From Chelydra serpentina (lineage: Eukaryota; Chordata; Testudines; Chelydridae), in assembly GCA_037349315.1 (NCBI GenBank), contig JBAIAC010000059.1, positions 7,404,001 to 7,468,000 on the forward strand: a DNA stretch of 64,000 nt, written 5' to 3'. The translations under genes were made by a program, and so were the position numbers. Under the pieces are notes generated by a model. That model ran no database searches and was not told where the DNA came from. It was given only the letters and a program-made list of their open reading frames with translations. Positions 44,225 through 53,625 of this stretch are shown here, in pieces (the stretch's first letter is position 1; every line of letters starts with the position of its first letter).

Positions 44225-45258
44225 GGGCATGGCTACACTTGCAGATGTAGAGCGCTGAGAGTTAAACCAGCCCTCGGAGACTGCAGCAGGGAAGCGCTGC
44301 CGTGTTCACACGGTCAGCTGCAAGCGCAGTGGCGTGGCCACATTTGCGGCACTTGCTGCGGCATTGGGAGCAGTGCATTATGGGCAGCTATCCCACAGAG
44401 CACCTCTTCCCATTCTGGCACTGTGGCATGCATCTAGGGATGCCGGGCTGTCCCCCTCCTCCTCAGCACCTTCGCTCCCGCTTTCCTCCTCCTGCCTTGT
44501 TGAACTGGGCTCTGAAGTGTCTATGGTGGTCCTCAGAGTGGAAGTGGGGTCGCCCCCAAGTATTGCGTCCAGCTCTTTGTAGAAATGGCAGGTCATTGGG
44601 GCAGCACCAGAGCGGCGGTTTGCCTCGCGGGCTTTGAGGTAGGCATTCCGCAGCTCCTTCACTTTAACCCTGCACTGCAATGCGTCCCGATCATGGTCCT
44701 TTTCCATCGTATCCCTTGATATCTGCCTGAAGGTATGGTAATTCCTACGGCTAGAGCACAGCTGGGACTGGACAGCATCCTCCCCACAAACACTGATGAG
44801 GTCCAGCACCTCACCATTGCTCCATACTGGGGATTGCCTGGCACGTGGAGGCATGGTCACCTGGAAAGATGCTCTGAGAGCACTCCACGCCTGGCTGAGC
44901 AAACAGGAAGGGGATTTTCAAAATTCCCAGAAAATTTAAAGGGCGGGTCTGATGGTTGGTCACCTGAGGGCAGGGCAGTAGAGTTCAAAATAATGACCAG
45001 AGTGGCTAGAACAGGCATTGTGGGAGGCCAATCTGGAGGCCAGTCAGAGCGCAATAATAGACCAGGGCGGCCACACTGGCACCGCGGCGCTCCAGCCGGG
45101 GCACATCAAGCGTTATGCTTTTCGTGGAGGTGGATTGCCAGTGGCGCTCCAGCCGCAGAGTCCAGGCGCTCTATGTGCCTTGCTAGTGTGGACACCTCAG
45201 GAGTTAGGACGCCCGGGGCTGAGTTAATGCGCTCTAATTTGCAAGTGTAGCCAAGCCC
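44225..45258 (-). mobile_element. Harbinger element carrying only the Myb/SANT-like gene
   Basis: Ends GGGCATGGCTACACTTGCA and TGCAAGTGTAGCCAAGCCC are inverted repeats. TAA is duplicated at 44222-44224 and 45259-45261. The 1034-bp element encodes a Myb/SANT-like protein on the minus strand but has no room for the HARBI1 nuclease, so it must be mobilised in trans. The MITE at 45464-46249 shares its termini and subterminal sequence. Confidence 0.88.
44378..44854 (-). CDS. Harbinger Myb/SANT-like (trihelix-type) DNA-binding protein, 158 aa
   Basis: The ATG at 44854 (MPPRARQSP, A at -3) begins a Myb/SANT-like domain of the MSANTD type. Residues about 9-95 include WSNGEVLDLISVCGEDAVQ, the SSRRNYHTFRQIS segment, DALQCRVKVKELRNAYLKA and a final CHFYKELDAILGG. 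The domain's core Trp at the start is kept. The C-terminal 50 residues are Ser/Glu-rich and low in complexity. In PIF/Harbinger transposons this protein partners the nuclease, helps its nuclear import and binds the element ends. The frame is intact to a stop at 44378. A host MSANTD gene is unlikely because the frame lies wholly within the TIRs. Confidence 0.85.
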   Translation of the reverse strand: MPPRARQSPVWSNGEVLDLISVCGEDAVQSQLCSSRRNYHTFRQISRDTMEKDHDRDALQCRVKVKELRNAYLKAREANRRSGAAPMTCHFYKELDAILGGDPTSTLRTTIDTSEPSSTRQEEESGSEGAEEEGDSPASLDACHSARMGRGALWDSCP

Positions 45259-45349
45259 TAATTCTGAAATCAGCAGAAAGCAAAGACTTTTCAAAAATTC
45301 CTGTTATGTACTGAATAAGCAAGACTCATCCTTCACTTTTGTAGCCCAG

Positions 45350-46661
45350 GTGTGACCTGAGTAATTGGACATAAGGGGAGACCTCATTTCTTGAGAGACA
45401 GGATTAGCGAGGTAACAGTTAACTAGATCAGCAGGCTGAAAACAGACTGTCTGTGCTAACTAAGGGCATGGTGCACTTGCAGATGTAGAGCGCTGGAGTT
45501 AAACCAGCCCTCAGAGACCGCAGCAAGGAAAGCGCTGCCGTGTGTTCACACTGTCAGCTGCAAGTGCACTGGTGTGGCCACATTAGCAGCTCTTGCAATG
45601 CCACAGAGCAGTGCATTGTGGTAGCTACCCCAGTGTGCAAGTGGCTGCAGCATGCTTTTAAAATGGGGCGGGGGAGGAAGGAGTGGAGTGTGACGGGGAG
45701 TGTGGTGTGTGTATATGGGGGAGAGACTGTGTTTTGGGGGGCAGAGAGTGTGTCAGCATGCTGTCTTGCAAGTTCAGACAGCGGCAGAGGGAAGGGGGAA
45801 AACCCTGACATTAGCCCCCACCCCCGCCTCTCTCTCACACCCACACTCACACACCTGTGTCTGCATCAGGAGCATTCCACACTAATGGTTTGCTTTGTCC
45901 CAGAGCAGATAAGCAACCGGCTGTCAGAAACGGCGCTTTGAAAGGGGATATCTGCATGCCTGCAGCCGAGTTCAAAACAATGAGAAGAGTGGCCACTTGA
46001 CTTCAAGGGATTATGGGACATTTCCGGAGGCCAATCACAGCACAGTAATGCAACACTTCATCCACACTGACCCCATGGCGTTTCAGCCGGGGCGCAGCAA
46101 GCTTGATGCTTCTTGTGGAGGTGCATTACCAGAAGCGCTCCAGCTGCAGAGTCCAGGCGCTCTACATGTCTTGCCAGTGTGGACACCTCAGGAGTTAGGG
46201 CGCCCTGGGCTGATTTAATGTGCTCTAACTTGCAAGTGTAGCCAAGGCCTAAGATAGGTAAATGGGGCAGTAAGCTAAGAAACAGAATGTCTGAACTATG
46301 ATAAGAGGAGGAAAATCCAGGGAACCATTTATAAAGAACAAGGTAACAATGGACGAGAGAAGCCATGTATGTAAAGATCAGGTAAAGAGTAAGTTGTACA
46401 TGGACAGAGCATGCTGTACAGAGATTGATTCCTCCAAAGTGACCAAGCTGATCCCCAAAAATGTAATGAAATGTGATAAGTAAATGTATATAAAGGAAGA
46501 GGATCTGTGGTGTAACTTTGAATGTGTGATGTACCCTGCATCCACCCCCTACGTTTGAGTCTGATCAACTCAGCATAGGTTTACTGTGTGCCAAATAAAG
46601 ATACCTGGAGTCTGAGTATCGGGAAAGCCAAGTGGGAAGAGGTCTCGGAGGAAATCCCAAC
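45350..46661 (+). mobile_element. Solo ERV/LTR-like element interrupted by a Harbinger MITE
   Basis: From about 45350 (TGTGACCTGAGTAATTGG) the sequence continues after the nested MITE to about 46661 (GAGGAAATCCCAACA). It has LTR features: a TATATAAAGG box near 46487, AATAAAGATACCTGG near 46594, and TG...CA ends. No internal coding region or clear target duplication is seen, so the class is open. Confidence 0.5.
45464..46249. mobile_element. Harbinger MITE related to 44225-45258
   Basis: It starts GGGCATGGTGCACTTGCAGA and ends CTTGCAAGTGTAGCCAAGGCC. TAA flanks both sides (45461-45463 and 46250-46252). The first 120 bp and last 170 bp follow the autonomous-like relative (GAGCGCTGGAGTTAAACC, CTCAGGAGTTAGGGCGCCC). 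The Myb-like gene is missing. Confidence 0.85.
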
Positions 46662-46763
46662 AATCTCAATCTAGTTATGTTTTTTCATTACTGTAGTTGC
46701 TGTTCAAACAGATTGTTGGCTCCAATTCATTACTTCTCTTTGGGACTGCCACTACCTCACTTT

Positions 46764-47066
46764 GGGGTATGTCTACACTACCCGCCAGACTGGTGGGTAG
46801 CGATCGATCCAGTGGGGGTCGATTTATCGCATCTAGTCTAGACGCGATAAATCGATCCTGAGCGCTCTCCTGTTGACTCCTGTACTCCACCACCACAAGC
46901 GGCGCAGGCAGAGTCGACGGGGGCGTGGCAGCAGTCGACTCACCACAGTGAAGACGCCACGGTAAGTGGATCTAAGTACGTCGACTTCAGCTACGTTATT
47001 CTCGTAGCTGAAGTTGTGTATCTTAGATCGATTTCCCACCCCCCTGCCCCCAGTGTAGACCAGGCC
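46764..47066. mobile_element. Harbinger MITE with internal palindromes
   Basis: Ends GGGGTATGTCTACACTAC and GTGTAGACCAGGCC are inverted repeats, flanked by TTT (46761-46763 and 47067-47069). Internal hairpins include arms TCGATTTATCGC (46819-46830) and GCGATAAATCGA (46844-46855), and a second pair ACTTCAGCTACG/CGTAGCTGAAGT near 46984-47012. The termini match the HARBI1-bearing element at the window start. Confidence 0.8.
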
Positions 47067-47069
47067 TTT

Positions 47070-48067
47070 GATACCTTCCCTTCCGTCTCTTATTTTCTTA
47101 TTAAAATACAGAGTTAATGTTTGCATCTTGCTTGCTTTTGCTGGAAGTGTTGGCAGAACAAAGCTTTCTATGCCAGACCAGCCTTTGGCCTCTCAGACGC
47201 TAGAAGGTGGAATTGCCATTTCTTCTTCATACCTATGGATGTGAGGATTGTTTTAAAATCAAGTTGGAATGAAACTTACTAACTATACTTTCCCTCATCC
47301 TAGAGGCAATTTTGTTTATAAACGGCATCAATCAGTTAAGTTTCCATTTACCTGAGACAGACTTTAGGGTTTGACCACCTCTAACAATAACAAAAAAGAT
47401 CTTTTTCGTCAGTTGATTTTTAATCTGAACTGATTGTTGTATATTTTCTTGTTTGTTTTTCATTTAAATTACTGCTTTGTTTATTTAAGTGATATTACAT
47501 TATTGGACCAGATACATTGACCATTTTAGAAAGCTCTCATCAGCAACCCAAAAAATGTAAACTCCACAGTTCAGTGGAATTATACATTGTAATGGTGCTG
47601 TTGATGACCATGGAGCTGTCAACCTCCAGAGTGAAAGCCGTGCCTTCAGGAGACAGGGCTTGCTTAGTAACTGGCCTATGACCCTGGAACTCACACCAGG
47701 AAGACAGCAGAATGACCATGAATCTCAGCACCTTCAGAGCAAAATGAAAAACTCATTTACTCAGCATAGTCCTCCTGCAATGATACCAACAAAATAAAAT
47801 ACACAACATGAGTCAGTGAAGCCTAAACATCCTAAGTCCAGTCCCGGCAAACTGCCAGGAAGGAACAGAAAGTGAGGTCAAGACAGATAAAGAAATCTTT
47901 AGATGAACGCTTTATAATGTTGTGAGGCATTAAGGTTGCATAGTCAGGAGCACTGCTTAAGAACCTAGAAAGAGAGGAAGGAAACTATAAAGACACCATA
48001 AGATAAAAAGAAACATTCTTCTTAAGATCAATAGGTGGAGGAAATCACATGGAAATCTGGATTAAGA
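47070..48067. other. Intergenic, nothing recognised
   Basis: AT-rich sequence with short frames only. No repeat family or gene signal is supported. Confidence 0.35.
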
Positions 48068-48689
48068 GAGTTAGCCAAGATTTTCAAAAATAACTATTTT
48101 TGGGTGCCTCCGATTTTGGCTTCTCAACTTGAGACCTTTTTAAGAGGGCCTCTTACTTAGAGGGCAGGTGCCCTCTGAAAACACTGCTCTACAGCCAAAA
48201 TGCTTCTGAAATAAATGTAGTCAAACTTTACTAATTCTGGGTCACTGAGAACGAAAATGATTAAAATTGTTGATTGGCTCTAGTTTTCAAGACATGCTAT
48301 TGGGTCAGTATATATGACCCTTGACTTGGGAATGGCGGAGGATAAGTGAGTTATAAAGGGAAGGGAATCTCAATTTAAACCAGAAATGACTAAAATACAT
48401 CTTTGACTGGATCTATGAATAAATCTATGACTGGGTTTGGACAGTACTTGCTTTTTAGGCAAAACAATGAATGATGCAATCTGAAGCTGGTATTGCGTCA
48501 TACATGATCTGAATTGCATAATGTTATTCCTAGAAGTCATGGATGATGCAATCATAACGAAGCTTACATCACTCTGCTGAACAAATTGCCCTATATCAGC
48601 TCTAGAAATCATACAGTGTCGTGCTCTCTTATTTGTCAGTGTTTGATTTTGCAAAGGGACACATTTCTGTTTAGCCAAAGTGAGCAGAG

Positions 48690-50387
48690 ATGCCTCGTAC
48701 TTGTGTGAACAGTGCAGATAACTTCTGCTGTGTTTGTGGTGAAGTGACTTTTGTATCACAAAAGCGCAGTATAACCACTATGGTTAAGAAAGCCTATCAC
48801 CTTTATTTTGGCTGCAAAAGTGGAGATCAGGACAAGAGGTGGGCCCCACACATATGCTGCAACACTTGTGCAACAAATCTTCGCCAGTGGTTGAACAGGA
48901 AAAGGAAATCTATGCCTTTTGCAGTGTCAATGATTTGGAGAGAGCCAACAGATCATACCAGCAATTGTTACTTCTGCATGGTGCCTCCACTTGGGAAAGG
49001 TGTGTCAAAAGGTGTGAAAAAGTGGACTGTGCATTATCCAAACATTCCATCAGCTATACGCCCAGTACCCCACGGAGAAGGACTGCCGGTTCCTGATGCA
49101 CCAGAATCATTCTCACTTGAGTCAGACGAAGAAGAGGAAGAGGATGAAACTTCTGGTCCTCAACCATCAGTGTCACAGGACCCACATTTTCTCCCATCCT
49201 CCTCCTCTGAACCACACCTCATAACACAAGGTGAACTGAATGACCTTGTCAGGGATTTGGAACTACCCAAGAGTAAGGCAGAGCTTTTCGGCTCCAGACT
49301 ACAGCAGTGGAATCTCCTGGCAGGTGATGTTAGGGTTTCCATGTTCCGTGACCGTCAAAAGGATCTTGTCCCAGTCTTCTTCAGGGAAGGTGATCTTGTA
49401 GCCTGCAACAACATCGATGGTGTGATGGCAGCCCCCAACATCGTTCACGATCCAGATGAGTGGAGACTGTTCATTGATTCATCGAAGACGAGTCTTAAAG
49501 CTGTTTTACTGCAGAATGGCAATGTTTTGCCATCAATTCCAGTTGGTCATGCAGTCCATATGAAGGACACCTATGACAACATGAAACAACTTTTGAGGTG
49601 CATAAACTATGACCAACATCAGTGGCAGCTTTGTGGCGATTTGAAGGTTGTTGCTCTCTTGCTTGGTCTGCAGACTGGATACACAAAGTACTGCTGTTTT
49701 CTCTGCGAATGGGATAGTCGTGCAAGAGATTCCCACTACATCAAGAAAGATTGGCCACTCCGACAGTCATTGGAGCCTGGGAGGAAAAGTGTTCAGCATC
49801 CACCACTTGTTGAATCAAGGAAGATTTTGTTACCACCCTTACACATCAAGCTGGGTCTGATGAAGAACTTTGTCAAGGCCATTGACAAAACACAAGCAGC
49901 TTTCAAGTACCTCCGTGGAAAATTTCCAAGGTTAAGTGAAGCTAAGATAAAGGAAGGTGTCTTTGTTGGTCCTGAGATTCGTGAACTTCTTCGAGATGAT
50001 GCATTTGACCATGCACTGCGTGGCAAGGAAAAAAAGGCATGGAAAGCCTTCCAGTTAGTGGCAATAAATTTTCTCGGAAACAACAAGGCAGACAACTACA
50101 GGTTGTTGGTGGAAAACCTCCTCAAGGCATACAAAAGCCTTGGTTGCAACATGTCACTAAAGATACATTTTTTGCACTCTCATCTAGATTTTTTTCCACC
50201 GAACTGCGGAGCAGTGAGCGACGGGTACGGCGAGCGATTTCACCAGGACATTGCAACAATGGAGAAACGCTATCAGGGCAAATGGAGCCCATCAATGCTT
50301 GCAGACTATTGCTGGACAGTGACAAGAGATGCTCCATTTCATGAATACAAGAGACAAGCCAAGAAGCGCCGAGTAGACACTGAATAG
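48690..50387 (+). CDS. Putative DDE transposase of unassigned family, 565 aa, intact
   Basis: An intronless 565-codon frame from ATG to TAG. I recognise it as a repeated, uncharacterised animal protein, not a host gene. The N-terminus has zinc-finger-like cysteines (CCVC near residues 13-16, HICCNTC, then CYFC). An acidic tract covers 146-153. The core fits an RNase H-like DDE fold: D263 in LFIDSSKTS, D317 in CGDLK and E515 in GERFHQD. A CxxC at C336-C339 and an HxxHxH cluster (H493, H496, H498) may bind zinc inside the catalytic insertion. The C-terminus is basic (KRQAKKRR), a likely nuclear signal. Catalytic assignment is inference from motif order and spacing. No hAT, Harbinger or mariner signature is seen. 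Confidence 0.8.
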   Translation: MPRTCVNSADNFCCVCGEVTFVSQKRSITTMVKKAYHLYFGCKSGDQDKRWAPHICCNTCATNLRQWLNRKRKSMPFAVSMIWREPTDHTSNCYFCMVPPLGKGVSKGVKKWTVHYPNIPSAIRPVPHGEGLPVPDAPESFSLESDEEEEEDETSGPQPSVSQDPHFLPSSSSEPHLITQGELNDLVRDLELPKSKAELFGSRLQQWNLLAGDVRVSMFRDRQKDLVPVFFREGDLVACNNIDGVMAAPNIVHDPDEWRLFIDSSKTSLKAVLLQNGNVLPSIPVGHAVHMKDTYDNMKQLLRCINYDQHQWQLCGDLKVVALLLGLQTGYTKYCCFLCEWDSRARDSHYIKKDWPLRQSLEPGRKSVQHPPLVESRKILLPPLHIKLGLMKNFVKAIDKTQAAFKYLRGKFPRLSEAKIKEGVFVGPEIRELLRDDAFDHALRGKEKKAWKAFQLVAINFLGNNKADNYRLLVENLLKAYKSLGCNMSLKIHFLHSHLDFFPPNCGAVSDGYGERFHQDIATMEKRYQGKWSPSMLADYCWTVTRDAPFHEYKRQAKKRRVDTE

Positions 50388-50430
50388 GACTAAACTATGT
50401 ACATAATCGTTTTTTGCCTTTTTGTTTCAT

Positions 50431-50436
50431 AATAAA
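50431..50436 (+). terminator. Polyadenylation signal after the transposase gene
   Basis: AATAAA lies 44 bp after the stop codon, in an AT-rich context (TTCATAATAAATTTTATTT). It is a plausible end for the transposase transcript. Confidence 0.6.
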
Positions 50437-51045
50437 TTTTATTTATATAATCCCTTTGCTGATTTTTAAAGTGTTACATAAACAGGACAGGTGAAATAGT
50501 ATCATGTAAAGCAACCATAAACACATGAAAAGACCTAGGTTTACAATTTATGATTAAAACTCTACTATCTACACAATACACATAGACATAAATTGTAAAA
50601 ACTTAAATATCTTAGAAACAGTAGCCAATCCGTTGTTTTAATTGTCATATTTGAATTCAGCACATCAAAATACATACTAAATAGCACATTTTATCTCTGA
50701 AGCAGACGACTTCTCAAAAATTGGATACCACTGAAATCAGGCCCATTGAAGACATCTCAGGTTGGGTACCCAAAAATGGAAGCACTTGGAATCACTACCG
50801 GCCGTTATGATTACAAAAAGTGACTAAAACAAAGACCATTAACATGTCCTTCGAATGATGACAATTGTGTTGCTTACAAAGAACCAGACTTTGCAACATT
50901 TACTCACATTGAGGAGTAACTATTCACTCAAGGTTAACTCTTACAACTAGTCCAAATGAAGTTAACTGCTCACCCATGTGCAAGTGCAGAATATACTGCA
51001 GCCCGAAAATAGAAACTAGGTCTGTACATATAAGCAACAAACCAC

Positions 51046-51279
51046 CAGGGGTGAAAGTAGATATCCTGACTTACTGGTATGGGGGCTGGGCTGGGGCTGA
51101 CTCTGGCCCCCAGAAGGGGTGGGGCCTCAGGCAGAAGGGGCGGGGCTGGAGGGGTCAGAGCCAGCCCCAGCCTGCCCGCTACCGGTAAGCGTCGCCTGGG
51201 GAAGCCAGCCACCCTGATACTGCTCCCTGGCTCTTGCCGGTACGCTGTACTGGGGCGTACCGGCTTACTTTCACCTCTG
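51046..51279. mobile_element. hAT-type MITE (CAGGGGTGAAAGTA termini)
   Basis: CAGGGGTGAAAGTAG at the left and TTACTTTCACCTCTG at the right are inverted. The flanks CAAACCAC and CAAATAAC agree at 6 of 8 positions. The interior is GC-rich (GGGGCTGGGCTGGGGCTG). Confidence 0.7.
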
Positions 51280-51287
51280 CAAATAAC

Positions 51288-52879
51288 ACAGCATAGAAGA
51301 GATCATTTGAAAGATCAAAAGATTTGAGACAGAACAAGTTTCTGGAAGGACATATGGGCAAGATAAAAATAGTCTTGAAATAGATGCCTAAGATTGGCAA
51401 ACACTCAGAGATGGAAAATAGCATATGGAATGACAAAATACTACCACAGAATTTATAGCAACGGTATAAAAGGTGACTAATGCCTTACGAAGGCTTGATC
51501 TGGCAGCGACTGAGAGGAAGGTATACACGCATGTACCCCTGTTTGTTGCACACTACTTTTGCAGATAAGATTCCATTACAATTTTTAAAGCCAGTCCCTG
51601 CTAGCTCAGCTCCCTTTCCTTTGCGTGTGGTGTGGTTTTTTAAAAATTGGTTTAAGTGCATTTCAAGATCAAACATGGCACTAAGAATTAAATCTAGGAG
51701 GGAAAGGTGTTCCAGTTTGGCTTGCTGTCCTCCAGTTTTATACTTGTTCATGAAGTTCTGTGCATGGTCCTGATTTTCAATGAAAGTTCGATGCCTTCTG
51801 TTGTTTAAACTCTCGGGCTGAGATTTTCAATGGATCCTATGAACACTAAGCACCCAAATCCATTGAATGCCTATGGGATTTAGGTGCCTAACTCTCTTTG
51901 GCTCCTTTGAAAATCCCAGCATGGAGCTGTAAGATCCAGTTTTACTGTATTGTTCCTCTGCTCTGCTGAATAGTCAAAACTGAAATTAGGGCTTCCTGTC
52001 AATAGATAAGAAGCACTGTCCAGATTAGGATAAATTGGAGGTTACAGAAACTCAGCAACGTGGCATCTAATATAAACATACCTTTTAAAATAATTGTTTT
52101 GAAGTTGGGGATCAGATGATAGAGGGAAGAGGAACAAGAAAGGAGGAGGAAAAACAGGGCACTTGGAAAAAGCAGCCATTGGGAGGAACTGATATAACCA
52201 AGGACAGGTATGTCACATTCTGGAAAGTAGACAACAATTGGTACATGTGTATACAAACCAGGACATCACAATATCAAAATCTTCAGTTATTCTGTTCGTA
52301 ATCCCATTTCACTGAGTTTAGGCTATGATAAATGGAAGATAGTGTCTCACTTTACAGGTTTTCTCACTCATTTTCTATCTCAGTTTGGTCCTATCCAGAA
52401 TATAAAACAGTGTTTCTTACTGAGTGCCTTTGGAAATTTGTATCCTCTTTTCAAACAAAGGGACTGATGGTGGTTCTGGGAGAGGGGGGAATGGAGAAAA
52501 AAAATCTATTCAAACTTGATAAAGTTGAAAGCTGTACATTTGCAAAATTGATGGGGTTCTAGCTAAGATCCTGAATGGAATAGAAGTAATGATGATAAAG
52601 TGATAGTTATTAAGTTTTCCACTGAAACCTAGTCAGATAGAAACAAACACATTTTTGCAGAATGGGTGGAGATGTCATTGATGAACACATTTTTCAGTAC
52701 TGGTTGCTTGAAGGTCTGTATTGCCACAAATACGATTTATCATTAATCAAAATGCACCATTAAAAAAAACAGGCTGGTGGAAACACTTCTCAAATCCTGT
52801 CCTCTGTTTACACCCTTCCCCCAACACCTCAGTCTTGAATTTCTGGTGATGTATGTCAGATGTTAATGGACTTCCTTTC
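51288..52879. other. Intergenic with one palindromic MITE
   Basis: 51818-51935 (GAGATTTTCAATGGATCC ... CCTTTGAAAATCCCAGC) is a foldback repeat related to 53524-53620 and 60285-60378. The rest shows no gene. Confidence 0.4.
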
Positions 52880-53195
52880 CAACACATAGTCAATCTGTGG
52901 AACTCCTGGCCAGAGGATGATGTGAAGGCCAAGACTATAACAGGGTTCAAAAAAGAACTAGATAAATTCTTGGAGAATAGGTCCATCAATGGCTATTAGC
53001 CAGGAGGGGCAGGGATGGTGTCCCTAGCCTCGGTTTTGCCAGGGGAAGGGTGACTGGGATGGATCATTTGATGATTACCAGTTCTGTTCATTCCCTCTGG
53101 GGCACTTGGCATTGGCCACTGTCGGAAGACAGGATACTGGGCTGGATGGACTTTTGGTCTGACCCAGTATGGCCATTCTTGTGTTCAGAATACTT
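52880..53195 (+). mobile_element. CR1 LINE 3' end
   Basis: It begins in the last RT codons (CAATCTGTGGAACTCC; LWNSWP-like), passes AAAAAAGAACTAGATAAATT and ends with the 3' non-coding blocks GGATACTGGGCTGGATGGAC and CCAGTATGGCCATTCTTGTG. It is the same subfamily as the minus-strand copy at 23193-23960. Confidence 0.85.
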
Positions 53196-53394
53196 TGAGA
53201 GAGAAAATGCTACATAAGTGGTGGATATATTTGCTAGGACATGAGAACATATTTTAGCAGCAAGGATGCGGGTATCTTATTATTCATATGACAAAAATCC
53301 TTAGTGACCCCCAATTGATATTAGTGCCTATTATACAAACACATAGTAAGAGAGAGTCCCTGCCCCAAAGATATTATGACAAGAGAAATAAAAT

Positions 53395-53515
53395 ATAGGC
53401 ACAGAAAGATGAAGAGACGTGCCCAAGGTCACACAGCAGGTCAGTGGCAGAGCTGGAAATAGAAACCAGGTCTCTTGAGTCCTAGTTTACAGGTCATGCT
53501 GCCTCTACACTTAAT
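53395..53515 (-). repeat. MIR SINE copy, minus strand
   Basis: CGTGCCCAAGGTCACACAGC, AGGTCAGTGGCAGAGCTGG and ACCAGGTCTCTTGAGTCCT are the reverse complement of the MIR core. Confidence 0.75.
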
Positions 53516-53523
53516 TTAATTAC

Positions 53524-53620
53524 AGGGTGGGATTTTCAAAAGCACCTACATGACCTAGGCGCACACATCCTATTGAAAGTCAATGGACTTGTGCTTGTAA
53601 ATGACTATGGTGCTTTTTAA
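53524..53620. repeat. Palindromic MITE (GGGATTTTCAAAAGCACC family), right end lost
   Basis: Starts GGGATTTTCAAAAGCACCTA and folds around CAATGGACTTG. The expected right end (GCTTTTGAAAATCCC) is degraded to GGTGCTTTTTAA just before the solo LTR. Confidence 0.55.
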
Positions 53621-53625
53621 CCCCC

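Larger units (their letters stand above)
48213..50729 (+). mobile_element. Putative DNA transposon of unassigned superfamily
   Basis: The boundaries are inferred from the split MITE. TCTGAAAT (48205-48212) and ACTGAAAT (50730-50737) match at 7 of 8 bases and could be an 8-bp target duplication. The unit holds one intact gene with its own leader and poly(A) signal. I find no convincing terminal inverted repeats at these edges. The leader contains the palindromic GGGTCAGTATATATGACCC near 48304-48322. The exact ends are therefore provisional. Confidence 0.55.
48068..50830. mobile_element. Foldback MITE halves flanking the putative transposon
   Basis: The left half (48068-48212: CCAAGATTTTCAAAAATAAC, TTTTTGGGTGCCTCCGATTT, CTTCTCAACTTGAGACC) and the right half (50730-50830: TGAAATCAGGCCCATTGAAG, GGTTGGGTACCCAAAAATGG, AAAAAGTGAC) fit the two sides of the MITE seen whole at 19188-19395 and 1623-1900. 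The 2.5 kb between them is therefore a later insertion. Confidence 0.6.

Noticed and set aside
44735..45250. 171-codon plus-strand frame
   Set aside because: It is partly antisense to the Myb/SANT-like gene and runs into the Harbinger terminal repeat; no domain.
48370..48759. 129-codon minus-strand frame overlapping the transposase start
   Set aside because: It overlaps the leader and first codons of the transposase gene antisense, and has no recognisable domain.
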